From Halospina sp040196175 (GTDB lineage: Bacteria; Pseudomonadota; Gammaproteobacteria; Pseudomonadales; Oleiphilaceae), in contig NZ_JBEFNF010000001.1 in NCBI RefSeq assembly GCF_040196175.1, positions 992,001 to 1,056,000 on the forward strand: a stretch of 64,000 nucleotides of DNA. The letters are read 5' to 3'. The notes under the pieces were generated by a model that worked only from the letters and a program-made list of their open reading frames with translations, was not told where the DNA came from and did not search any database. Numbering within the stretch: the stretch's first letter is position 1; each line of letters opens with the position of its first letter. The translations under genes and the position numbers were made by a program. Below are positions 8,633 through 18,061 of the stretch, piece by piece.

Positions 8633-11600
8633 ATGATCCACACGTTTCCCGGCAATCAGCTGGAACACCTCGTTGGGCCGCTCGCCAGGTTGCTGGCGAT
8701 ACCGGTTGCCAACCCGCTCCAGCCGGATGTGATCATGGTTCAGCATCCAGGGATGGCGCACTGGCTCAACATGGAACTTGCCAGTGAATCATCGAGGCGG
8801 ATTGCGATGAACCTGGAGTACCCGCTGCCGGTGCGGTATTTCTGGACCCTCATCCGTTGCATCCTGGGCCCTGAGCGTATGCCGGAGATCTCTCCCTATC
8901 AGCGTGAGATCCTGGTGTGGCGCCTGTATGCCCTGCTGGGATCGGAGACCGTGACACGCGACCCGGCCTTTGATGAACCTACGCGCTACTGGCAACAACA
9001 GAGCCCGCGTCAGCAGCCGCTGCGCCGTTTTCAGCTGGCTGGCGAATTAGCGGATCTGTATGAGCAGTACCTGATGTATCGCCCGGACTGGATCCGGGAG
9101 TGGGACGCGGGCCAGGGCGAACACTGGCAGGCTCAGCTCTGGCAACAGCTGGTTGCGCAGCAGCCGGATCACCCGCTCCGGCTTATGGATGAGGCACGCG
9201 AGCGTCTGATGACACCGGTAGAGGCATTGCCAGAGCGCCTGTTCATCTTCGGCATCAACAGCCTGGCGCCTCTGTGGCTGGAATTCATCAGCGAGGTATC
9301 GCGCAGGGCAGGGGTGGATTTCCATATCCTGTACCTCAACCCCTCGGACGAGTACTGGGGGGATACCATCAGCGATAAACAGGCAGCCCGCCAGCGCGCA
9401 CGCTGGCTCGAGGAGCACGATGATGAAACCGGGCTGATACTGGACACCGGTAACCCTCTTCTGACGGGGCTCGGGCACCAGGGGCAGCAGTTTGTGCGTC
9501 TTCTCAGCGAGGTGGCGGACGAAGAAGTGCCCTTGTTCACCGAACACGCCGAGGACCATCTGCTTGCGAGGCTTCAGAGCGATGTGCTGCATCTGCGTGA
9601 TGGCCGCGAGGCACCTGACGACCACTGTTGTGACGACAGCGTTAGTGTGGTCAGTGGCCATAGTGCGCTGCGCGAGGTTCAGGCTCTGCATGACTGGCTT
9701 TTGCATCGGTTCAATGAGGATCCGGAGCTGGCACCACGGGACGTTGTGGTGATGTGCCCCAATGTTGAAGAGTACGCTCCTTTTGTGGAGGCCGTGTTCG
9801 CCGGGCGGGGGGAAGCCATCTCCGAGCGGGTTCCGCCATTGCCCAGCTCCATTGCGGATCGCAACCCAGGGGATGCGGACCCGGCCGTGGCGGCCTTCAT
9901 TGAAATGCTGTCGCTGCCCGACGCCCGCTTTGAGGTGAGTCGGGTGATCAGCTGGCTCCAGGTGCCTGCCATACAGCAGCGCTTCGGGTTCGACACCGAG
10001 CAGATCACTGAGCTCAGCCAATGGCTTAATGCGGCTGCCATCCATTGGGGACTGGACCAGCAGCACAAGCAGCAGTGGCTCGGCGAGGGGGCCAGTGAAC
10101 GCTATAGCTGGGATCAGGGCCTTGAGCGGCTGCTGATCGGCTTCGCCTGGGGCGATGATGAGGTGGTGTTGCGCGGGCGGCTGCTGCTGCCTCTGGTGGA
10201 GGGCAACGACGCGGTAGTGCTTGGGCGGCTTGTTGCCTTCCTTCGCACGCTCAAAGCATTGCGACGGGACATGCTTGAAATTCGCGCCATCAGTGACTGG
10301 CAGACATTTCTTCATGAGCGCCTGCGTCTGGCCCTTTTCAGCGCTGAACGCAGCCATGAATGGATTCACGAGCAGCTCCGTGAGGTGATCCGGGAGCTGG
10401 GGCAATACGCGAGCGAAGCGGCTTTTACGGATCCGGTTCCGCTGGCAGTGATTCGCCATGCCCTTGAACAGAACCTGCAGAGTCCCGCCCGTACCGGGCG
10501 CCAGTTCATGACCGGTCAGATCACGGTCTGTTCCATGGTGCCCATGCGCTCCATCCCGTTCCGGATCGTGGCGATTCTGGGGCTGAACGACGGCGCATTT
10601 CCACGCCAACGGCCCCCGTTGGGCTTTGATCTGATGGCCAATGACCATCCTCGTCCCGGCGACCGGTCCCGACGTGGGGATGACCGCTATCTGTTTCTGG
10701 AAGCCATCCTGTCGGCCCGGGATCATCTGTACCTGAGCTTCCAGGGCCGGGATGTGAACACCAATGCTGCGCGCCAGCCGTCTCTGGTTCTCACGGAGCT
10801 GATGAATTACCTGGAGGGCGCCACTGGCTGGCATCGTGATGCCATCAGGGTGCTGCCACTGCAGCCGTTCAGCGCGGCCAATTACCAGCGGCGGGAACCG
10901 AGTTTTGATCCGGGCTGGCTGCGCCTTACCCAGACGCGCGCGGCCACTGAGCAGGTACAGCGCCTGCCCGCGCCTGAGACAGAGCCGCAGAGCCTGCCTC
11001 TGGTGCAGCTGATCCGGGCCCTGGAGAATCCGGCCCGCCATCATGCGCATCAGCGCCTCAGTCTTTATCTTGAGGCATCCGAGTTGCCTGAGGTTGAGGA
11101 CGTGGAGCCTTTCGCCGCCAATCACCTCAGTCGTTATCGGATCCAGGAGGCGTTGATCCACTGCCAGCTCGAGGGTAGCGATAGCACGCCCGTTCTGGAA
11201 CGCGCGCGCCTTTCCGGCGAGCTGCCGGAGCATGCACCCATGGCCTCGCAGCTCGCTGACTGGCAAGAGCAGGCAAGGCGATTTGCAGCATCGCTGGAAA
11301 CCTCGGGTGTCGGTGGTGTCCAACACCAGGACGTGGAGCACACCATTGAAGACGTACCACTGGCAGCGGAACTTCCGCTGGCCCCCGACGGACGTGTGAT
11401 TTTTTGGCGCATGGCCAACCCCAAGGGGAAAGATGTACTACGGCTCTGGACCCATCACTTGATCGCCAACCTCAGCAATCAACGAACCTCTGTCAGCCTG
11501 CATCGGGGTGGCGAGGGCGCGCTGAGGGTATTAAAGCTTGAACCGATCACACCGCAAGAGGCAGAAAAACAGCTTGCCGCTTTGCTGAAGGCATGGCGGG

Positions 11601-11875
11601 AGAGCTTATGCGAGCCCTCTCAGCTGCATGGGGATCTGCTGCCTGCAGTAGCCAGAAAGGGCGCTGATGCGGATGAGGTGAAACGGCTGAAAGCATTGCG
11701 TGATGCGTGGCTGGGCGACAGCTATAACGGCTTCCCAGGAGTAAAGGACGATGCCTACATGGCGTGGTTCTATAACGAAGCAATTGAACCAGAAGCCCTT
11801 CTGGCCGCCATGGATAACCTCTACGGGCATCTGCTGGCCACCCTGACGATCACTGACACCACGGAGGTGGCCTGA
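8633..11875 (+). CDS. recC: Exodeoxyribonuclease V gamma chain
   Basis: RecC is the subunit of RecBCD that splits the DNA ends and recognises Chi. The 1080-residue product has the family start MIHTFPGNQLEHL, the QHPGMAHWLNMELA segment near the N-terminus, and central remnants of an inactivated helicase (GQITVCSMVPMRSIPFRIVA, LGLNDGAFPR). The ATG at 8633 is chosen because AGGAG lies eight bases upstream and homologues start with this sequence. An in-frame ATG at 8564 would add 23 unrelated residues. Its TGA overlaps the recB ATG by one base, giving a three-gene recCBD operon without ptrA. Confidence 0.93.
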   Translation: MIHTFPGNQLEHLVGPLARLLAIPVANPLQPDVIMVQHPGMAHWLNMELASESSRRIAMNLEYPLPVRYFWTLIRCILGPERMPEISPYQREILVWRLYALLGSETVTRDPAFDEPTRYWQQQSPRQQPLRRFQLAGELADLYEQYLMYRPDWIREWDAGQGEHWQAQLWQQLVAQQPDHPLRLMDEARERLMTPVEALPERLFIFGINSLAPLWLEFISEVSRRAGVDFHILYLNPSDEYWGDTISDKQAARQRARWLEEHDDETGLILDTGNPLLTGLGHQGQQFVRLLSEVADEEVPLFTEHAEDHLLARLQSDVLHLRDGREAPDDHCCDDSVSVVSGHSALREVQALHDWLLHRFNEDPELAPRDVVVMCPNVEEYAPFVEAVFAGRGEAISERVPPLPSSIADRNPGDADPAVAAFIEMLSLPDARFEVSRVISWLQVPAIQQRFGFDTEQITELSQWLNAAAIHWGLDQQHKQQWLGEGASERYSWDQGLERLLIGFAWGDDEVVLRGRLLLPLVEGNDAVVLGRLVAFLRTLKALRRDMLEIRAISDWQTFLHERLRLALFSAERSHEWIHEQLREVIRELGQYASEAAFTDPVPLAVIRHALEQNLQSPARTGRQFMTGQITVCSMVPMRSIPFRIVAILGLNDGAFPRQRPPLGFDLMANDHPRPGDRSRRGDDRYLFLEAILSARDHLYLSFQGRDVNTNAARQPSLVLTELMNYLEGATGWHRDAIRVLPLQPFSAANYQRREPSFDPGWLRLTQTRAATEQVQRLPAPETEPQSLPLVQLIRALENPARHHAHQRLSLYLEASELPEVEDVEPFAANHLSRYRIQEALIHCQLEGSDSTPVLERARLSGELPEHAPMASQLADWQEQARRFAASLETSGVGGVQHQDVEHTIEDVPLAAELPLAPDGRVIFWRMANPKGKDVLRLWTHHLIANLSNQRTSVSLHRGGEGALRVLKLEPITPQEAEKQLAALLKAWRESLCEPSQLHGDLLPAVARKGADADEVKRLKALRDAWLGDSYNGFPGVKDDAYMAWFYNEAIEPEALLAAMDNLYGHLLATLTITDTTEVA

Positions 11876-14800
11876 TGCAGGAACTGGACGTCACCCATCT
11901 GCCGCTGGACGGCATCCATCTGATCGAGGCCAGCGCGGGCACCGGCAAGACCTATAATATCACCCGTCTGTACCTGCGCCTGCTGTTGGAGCGGGAACTG
12001 GAGGTGCAGAAGCTGCTGGTCATGACGTTTACCCGTGCCGCCACAGCTGAGCTCAAAGGGCGTCTGGCAGATGAAATACATCGGGCTCATGAGCAGTGGG
12101 AGGAGCTGGACGACCCCTTTTATGCCGCGCTCCGGGCACGCTTCCCGGATACTGCCAGGGTTAAGGCCCGCCTTCGCCATGCCGCATTGCACATGGATGA
12201 AGCCGCCATCTACACCATCCACAGCTTCTGCCGGCGGGCGCTGACCCAGGAAGCGTTCACCAGCGGCATCAGCTTTGAGGCGGCCATGGAGGTCGACAGC
12301 AGCGGCCTGGTGCGAGAGGCATTGCAGGACTGGTACCGCCAGCAAGCGCAGAGTCCTGACTTTCAGCAGCTGTATGACTATCAGCCCACGCCTGAGGCCT
12401 TCGCGAAGGTCTGGGAAAACACCATCAAAGGAGCGGCAACACTTGCCGAACCTGATGTGCCCGATCTGGAAGAGGCCTGGCAGGCCTTCTGCCGCCGCTG
12501 GCCGGAGGAACGTGAAGCTTTCGCGACCCTGAATGTCGCCTCGCGGAAAACAGCCGAAACCAAGGCCGGTTGGCAGGCCGTTCAGGACGAGCTTGAGCGC
12601 CTCAGTGGTATGGTCTGGGATGGCAACATCCCAGAGGTGTTTCAGGGGCGATTTTTGAAGGATGCTTTCAGCAGTGAAAGGAAAAAGCAGGCCATGCCGG
12701 CGCTGTATGAGCTGGCCAGTGGCATTGCCGGTCTCAAACGGGCCCGGGATGCCTGGTGGGCCTGGAAGGGCGTGACCTTTGCGCGTGAGCATCTGGCTGC
12801 CAGCAAGGACAGGCTTGACCAGCTGGATTTCAGCGATCTTATCCGTCGTCTCAGCGAACAGCTGGCGTCATCGGAGCGTGGACCGGCTCTGGCTCAGAGC
12901 CTGGGTGAGCAGTTTCCGGTGGCGTTGGTGGATGAATTCCAGGATACAGACCCTGATCAGTACGCCATCCTGCAGCGCCTTTACGGGCAGGCCGCGGATC
13001 AGGGCCGGATGCTGTGTATGATCGGCGATCCCAAGCAGGCCATTTACGGCTTCCGTGGAGGCGATGTCTTTGCCTATCTCACTGCCCGTAATGATGCAGA
13101 CTATCAGTGGGTGATGGGGGCCAATTACCGCTCTGCACCTGAGGTCATCGGCGGCTACAATCGGCTCTTCCATGGTCAAACTGTCCCGGCGGACCCCCGT
13201 GAGGCGGATCCGCATGACAGAATTTTCGGCTACGGCATCCAATACCCGCCGGTCAGCGCCGGCAGACCGGATCGTGAGCCAGTACGGGGGCCGACAGGGC
13301 GGTCGGCCTTCCAATGGGGGCTGCTGCCGGTACAGGACGATATCGAAGGGCTGAACAGCAAGGGCAATGGCTACACGAAGGAAGGCCAAAAACCACTGGC
13401 CCGATGGACCGCCCGGGAAATACTGCGTCTGCTGGGCGAGGCAACGATTGATGGCAGCAGGGTGGCGCCAGGGGATATTGCGATTCTGGTGCGCGACCGC
13501 AATGAAGCCGCCATCATGCAGCAAGCGCTCACCGCTCAAGGCCTGGAATCCGTCTACCTCAGCGCCCGTGACAATGTGCTCGAAAGCCCGGAATCGCTGG
13601 AGCTGCTGCGGGCACTGCAGGGGATTCTCAATCTCGAGGATGATCGCCAGCTGATGGCCGCCCTGGCGAGCAGTCTTTTCGGCTACAATACACGCCAGCT
13701 TTTTGATCTGCGCAACAGTGAGCGTGAATGGGCCAGGCAGCTGGAAGAGGTCACAGCGCTGCGTGAACGCTGGCATCGCAAGGGGTTCATGAGCATGGCG
13801 CTGCAGCTGCTGCAGTCACGGGCGCAGCCGGAACCCGCTCGACACGAACGCAGCCTAACCAATCTGATGCACCTGATGGAACTGCTGCAGGAGGCCAGCC
13901 AGCAGCACCGCCAGCCGGAAGCGCTACTGCACTGGTTTGAGCAGGCCCGCAGGGACACCACCGTTAAGAACACGGAACTGCGGCTGGAAAGTGACGGCCA
14001 CCTGGTGCGCGTAGTGACGATGCACGGGGCCAAGGGCCTGGAGTACCCCGTTGTTTTCCTACCATTTGTCAGCTTCGGCAAGCAGAGCCAGCAGGGGCGG
14101 GACCTGATGGTGCGCTACCATGACCCGCAGGATCAAAGCGCTCATCTGGTGCTGAATCCGTCGGATGAGCAGATCGAGTGGTCACGGCAAGAGGAAGCGG
14201 CGGAGGCCATACGGCTGCTGTACGTGGCTGCAACGCGAGGCGAGCGCCGGGTTTATTTGCTGGCGGCCGCGTTTGATCAGCTGGCGCCATCGCCTCTGGC
14301 GCGCTGTCTCCAGATCAGTAGTTTCGAGGCACTTGACGAATCAGTGCGCGAGCAAGTCAGGCAAGGGGCCTGTGGGGTGCTGGATATCACCCTCGTCGAT
14401 GAGCCGGTCAGCGGTGCGCCGGAACCGCCACCACAGGACGGCCTGGAGGCCGCTGAATTCCGAGGCCGCATTGAGAGGGACTGGTGGCTGTCGTCATTCT
14501 CGGCGCTCACCCGTAATGCCCGCCATGGCGGTGCCAGTGCCCGCGATCGGGACCAGGGCGAACTGGAGGAGGTGGCACCTCATGGAGATGTGGAAAATAT
14601 CCGGTTTTCGCTCCCAAAAGGGGCTGAGGCCGGCAACCTGTTGCACGATGTGCTGGAGTGGTTGGATTTCAGCAATCCGGATCTGGACGGGGTTCTGGAT
14701 CAGGCGGAAAGACGCTATCCGGGGCTGCTGCACCCCAGCGACGTCCTACGTGATCCCGTGAAAGCCTGGTTGCGCGATATCCTGGCAGTGGCGTTACCCA

Positions 14801-15321
14801 GTGGCGCCACTCTGGGCGCTCTGACGCGGGATAAGACTCTGCGTGAAAGTGAATTCTATTTCCCGATGAACGCGCATCAGAATCCGCCGCTTGGCCGTAT
14901 CCTGGCCCAGCACCGGGACTGTACCGCGTCTGTCACACTGCCGCCGGCAGCCACCCTGAAAGGCATGCTTCATGGGTTCATCGACCTGGTCTACGAGTGG
15001 CAGGGGCGATATTACATTGTCGACTACAAGTCCAATCACCTGGGTAACGGCTTCGGCTATTATCACTCGGAGGCACTGACAACCAATATGCGTCAGAGCT
15101 TTTACGACCTTCAGTACCTGCTCTATATGCTGGCTCTGCACCGCTTCCTGCGGATCCGGATCCCGGATTACGACCCTCGGCAGCATCTCGGGGGCGTGCA
15201 TTATCTTTATCTGCGCGGCATAGCGCCGGGCCGTGACACCGGTATCCACGCACGGGAACCGGACCTGGCCGCGCTGTTCGCCCTGGATGCTCTGTTCGAG
15301 GGGCGGGAGATGGCGGTATGA
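11875..15321 (+). CDS. recB: Exodeoxyribonuclease V beta chain
   Basis: A 1148-residue UvrD-family 3'-5' helicase fused to a nuclease. Walker A is ASAGTGKTYNI near residue 22, motif II is VDEFQDTDPDQY (about 350), and motifs V-VI are MHGAKGLEYPVVFLP and LLYVAATRGERR. The C-terminal PD-(D/E)XK nuclease is intact, with HGFIDLVYEW and IVDYKSNHLG and a preceding GNLLHDVLE motif carrying its His. With RecC and RecD it repairs double-strand breaks and degrades unprotected linear DNA, including phage DNA. It overlaps recD by four bases (ATGA). Confidence 0.95.
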   Translation: MQELDVTHLPLDGIHLIEASAGTGKTYNITRLYLRLLLERELEVQKLLVMTFTRAATAELKGRLADEIHRAHEQWEELDDPFYAALRARFPDTARVKARLRHAALHMDEAAIYTIHSFCRRALTQEAFTSGISFEAAMEVDSSGLVREALQDWYRQQAQSPDFQQLYDYQPTPEAFAKVWENTIKGAATLAEPDVPDLEEAWQAFCRRWPEEREAFATLNVASRKTAETKAGWQAVQDELERLSGMVWDGNIPEVFQGRFLKDAFSSERKKQAMPALYELASGIAGLKRARDAWWAWKGVTFAREHLAASKDRLDQLDFSDLIRRLSEQLASSERGPALAQSLGEQFPVALVDEFQDTDPDQYAILQRLYGQAADQGRMLCMIGDPKQAIYGFRGGDVFAYLTARNDADYQWVMGANYRSAPEVIGGYNRLFHGQTVPADPREADPHDRIFGYGIQYPPVSAGRPDREPVRGPTGRSAFQWGLLPVQDDIEGLNSKGNGYTKEGQKPLARWTAREILRLLGEATIDGSRVAPGDIAILVRDRNEAAIMQQALTAQGLESVYLSARDNVLESPESLELLRALQGILNLEDDRQLMAALASSLFGYNTRQLFDLRNSEREWARQLEEVTALRERWHRKGFMSMALQLLQSRAQPEPARHERSLTNLMHLMELLQEASQQHRQPEALLHWFEQARRDTTVKNTELRLESDGHLVRVVTMHGAKGLEYPVVFLPFVSFGKQSQQGRDLMVRYHDPQDQSAHLVLNPSDEQIEWSRQEEAAEAIRLLYVAATRGERRVYLLAAAFDQLAPSPLARCLQISSFEALDESVREQVRQGACGVLDITLVDEPVSGAPEPPPQDGLEAAEFRGRIERDWWLSSFSALTRNARHGGASARDRDQGELEEVAPHGDVENIRFSLPKGAEAGNLLHDVLEWLDFSNPDLDGVLDQAERRYPGLLHPSDVLRDPVKAWLRDILAVALPSGATLGALTRDKTLRESEFYFPMNAHQNPPLGRILAQHRDCTASVTLPPAATLKGMLHGFIDLVYEWQGRYYIVDYKSNHLGNGFGYYHSEALTTNMRQSFYDLQYLLYMLALHRFLRIRIPDYDPRQHLGGVHYLYLRGIAPGRDTGIHAREPDLAALFALDALFEGREMAV

Positions 15322-17147
15322 GCGCGGTTCTCAACTCGTTGCGGGAAGGCGAGGCCCCGGAAGTCATCGACCAAGCGCTGGCCGATGCGGTGTGCGAGTG
15401 GATCGGCTGTCGGGAGGACTGGTTCCGACATACGCTGATGGCCGTCAGCGAGGCACTGCAGGAAGGTCATACTTGCCTGCACCTGCCGTATTGGGCGGGC
15501 CAGACCCGCTGGCAGAGCGACATCTCCTCGGGTATCCAGTTGCTGGAGCTAGCTGATTGGCGGGAAAGACTGCAGGCGTTGGCCATTAGGCCAGACGACA
15601 ACGCGCCCGTGGTGTTTGAACAGGACCGTTTTTACCTGCGCCGTTACTGGCGTTTCGAGACGGAAGTGGCGTCGTCCATCCGCAAGCGTTTGGCGGTCAC
15701 CGAGAATGTTGATGCATCCAGCGCCCGGGCAACCCTTGAGCGGCTCTTTCCCAGTGGGGAAGGGCGGAGCGGGCCCGACTGGCAGAAGGTTGCCGCGGCC
15801 AATGCCCTGTTGCAGCGCTTCAGCGTGATCGCCGGCGGGCCCGGCACCGGCAAGACGCATACGGTCACACGGTTGCTGGCACTGCTGATTGAAACGACGG
15901 CCTCTGATAGCAGCGGGACTCTCCGGGTGCATCTTGCAGCGCCCACCGGTAAGGCGGCCCAGCGCCTGGCACAATCGGTGGTGAAGGCACGTTCAGGACT
16001 TGCCCCGGACGTGGATGACCAAGTACATCAGGCCATCCCCCAAGAAGCCACTACGCTGCACCGGCTACTGGGCGTGATTCCGAACAGCCATCGCTTCCGT
16101 CACAATGAAGACAATCCGCTCAACGTGGACATACTGGTGGTGGATGAGATCTCCATGGTGGACCTGCCCCTGATGGCCCGCCTGTTCCGGGCTTTGCCGC
16201 CGAAGTGCCGGGTGATTCTGCTCGGGGACGCAGACCAGCTGCCATCGGTCGCCGCGGGGTCGGTACTGGCGGATCTGGCGCCTAGAGATGTAGCAGTCTA
16301 TAGCTCCGAACGCTGCCGGCAGCTCGCCACACTCGGCATTGATCTTGACCCCGCCGACGGCGGTTCGGGCGGGGCGGACTACCTGAGCTTGCTGAGGGAG
16401 AGTCGGCGGTTCGAAGGCAGCAGTGGTATCGGCCAGCTTGCCGCTGCGGCCATCAGTGGCGATGGCGAGGGCACGCTCAACGTCTTACGTGGCGCCTATG
16501 ACGATGTGGTCTGGCACGCCGGGGATGCGCTGTCCGAGCAGCTTGCGTTCTGGACGGAACAGCAGTTCCGGCCCGTTACTGAAGCCGGCAATCTGGAGGA
16601 AGCCTTCGAGCGGCTGCGGGCCTTCCGCGTCCTCTGTCCGGCTCGGATCGGCCCCAATGGTGTCCACGCCATCAATGAACGCGTCACCGCTGCGCTCAAC
16701 CGGGAGCGCCAGCGTTTCTTCCGTGGGCAGCCCATCATGATTACGCGTAACCATTACGGGCTCGGTCTCTATAATGGCGATATCGGCCTGATCTGGCCGG
16801 ATGAGCCGGAGCGCAAAGGCGAGACACCGCCGTTGCTGGCCTGGTTTCCGGGCGAAGAGGGTTTTACTCCCATGGCGCCCGGGCGGCTGCCGGACCATGA
16901 AACGGTCTACGCGATGACTATCCACAAAACACAGGGCTCGGAATTCGATGCCGTGGCCCTGGTGCTGCCCGAAAGGCCGTCCGCCATTGTCAGCCGGGAG
17001 CTGATCTATACTGGGGTTACCCGTGCCCGTTCCCGGCTGACGGTGATTGGAAGCGAACCCGTCTGGCGTGCCGGCATCAGCCGGGTGGTGGAGCGCCATT
17101 CCGGTCTCGGTGTACGGCTCAGGGCCGGAAAAGCTGAACACAGCTGA
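15318..17147 (+). CDS. recD: Exodeoxyribonuclease V alpha chain
   Basis: A 609-residue SF1B 5'-3' helicase, the fast motor of RecBCD. Walker A is AGGPGTGKTHTV (about residue 175), motif II is VDEISMVDLPLM, motif III is LLGDADQLPSVAAGS, and the C-terminal motifs are AMTIHKTQGSEFD and LIYTGVTRARS. Length is normal for gammaproteobacterial RecD (about 610). It is the last gene of the operon. Only 21 bp separate its stop from the start of the decayed lldD, so that remnant is probably still transcribed by read-through. No hairpin terminator is visible after the stop. Confidence 0.95.
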   Translation: MSAVLNSLREGEAPEVIDQALADAVCEWIGCREDWFRHTLMAVSEALQEGHTCLHLPYWAGQTRWQSDISSGIQLLELADWRERLQALAIRPDDNAPVVFEQDRFYLRRYWRFETEVASSIRKRLAVTENVDASSARATLERLFPSGEGRSGPDWQKVAAANALLQRFSVIAGGPGTGKTHTVTRLLALLIETTASDSSGTLRVHLAAPTGKAAQRLAQSVVKARSGLAPDVDDQVHQAIPQEATTLHRLLGVIPNSHRFRHNEDNPLNVDILVVDEISMVDLPLMARLFRALPPKCRVILLGDADQLPSVAAGSVLADLAPRDVAVYSSERCRQLATLGIDLDPADGGSGGADYLSLLRESRRFEGSSGIGQLAAAAISGDGEGTLNVLRGAYDDVVWHAGDALSEQLAFWTEQQFRPVTEAGNLEEAFERLRAFRVLCPARIGPNGVHAINERVTAALNRERQRFFRGQPIMITRNHYGLGLYNGDIGLIWPDEPERKGETPPLLAWFPGEEGFTPMAPGRLPDHETVYAMTIHKTQGSEFDAVALVLPERPSAIVSRELIYTGVTRARSRLTVIGSEPVWRAGISRVVERHSGLGVRLRAGKAEHS

Positions 17148-17168
17148 ACGAGACAGGGGCTGCATCCA

Positions 17169-17854
17169 ATGATCATTTCCTCAACCCTGGATTACCGCGA
17201 GGCGGCTCGCCGCCGGCTTCCGCCGTTCCTGTTCCACTACATCGATGGTGCCAGCTACGATAAACACACCCTGCGGCGCAACATCCCATCCCTCCTGGGC
17301 CTGGCATGTGGGGGTTCGGGGGCGCCCCTATGATCTCGGCAATGTCTCCACCTATCTCGGGTAGACGATCAGCCTGGAGGACTACGTGGGCTGGCTCGGC
17401 AGGAACTTCGACCCGTCCATTGGCTGGAAGGATCTTGAGTGGATCCGCGAGTTCTGGGAGGGCTCAATGGTGATCAAGGGCATCCTGGATCCCGAGGACG
17501 CCCGGGATGCGGTGCGTTTCGGTGCCGATGGCATCGTTGTTTCCAACCACGGCGGCCGTTAGCTCGACGGGGCCCTTTCCAGCGCCCGCGCCATGCCCAT
17601 GATCGCGGACGCGGTGGGGGAAGACATCACACTCCTCGCCGATTCCGGTATCCGTTCCGGACTGGATGTGGTGCGCATGCTTGCCCAGGGAGCTGACGGC
17701 GTTCTGCTCGGTCTATGCACTCGCCACAGCCGGAGAAAGGGGCGTCACGCGTCTTCTGGATATCATCGAGAGTGAGATGCGTGTGGCGATGACGCTGACC
17801 GGTGCGCGCGCTGTAGGGGAAATCTCTCGCGAGAGCCTGGTTGCACTGCCGTAG
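17169..17854 (+). pseudogene. lldD: Decayed L-lactate dehydrogenase (lldD)
   Basis: Pieces of a membrane-associated FMN L-lactate dehydrogenase are recognisable in order. They are a start matching the LldD N-terminus (MIISSTLDYREAARRRLPPF, then HYIDGASY), a segment SLEDYVGWLGRNFDPSIGWKDLEW, the active-site segment GADGIVVSNHGGR and the end GVTRLLDIIESEMRVAMTLTG. In-frame stops interrupt it (TAG before TISLEDY; TAG directly after NHGGR), a large internal deletion removes roughly 150 residues after about residue 45, and a frameshift occurs around 17700-17715. What remains is 686 bp against about 1,140 bp for an intact gene, so the enzyme cannot be made. Confidence 0.88.
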
Positions 17855-18061
17855 TGCTGGTACTGGAGAGCGTTAATGGGTAGTACCAGGTCATGTCGAA
17901 CCCGGCTGGCTGGGCTTATGTTTAGTAGGCCCTCAATAGGCGACCGTTGCTGGCTTTCCGGTTAATCATCAATTCCGTTCGCATGTGCCCGATGACGCTC
18001 GCTTTCGGCCCGGGTATCATGTCCCACGTTTTCAACATCAACATTGAATCCGGGACCCACG
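17855..18061. other. Intergenic stretch between lldD remnant and trpB2
   Basis: About 207 bp with no reading frame I can support, no clear hairpin with a T-run and no convincing promoter hexamers. It should contain the start signals of the following trpB-like gene. Confidence 0.4.

Noticed and set aside
9047..11341. 764-codon open frame antisense to recC
   Set aside because: It mirrors the intact recC frame and its residue pattern is that of a reversed GC-rich gene; no start signal or known motif.
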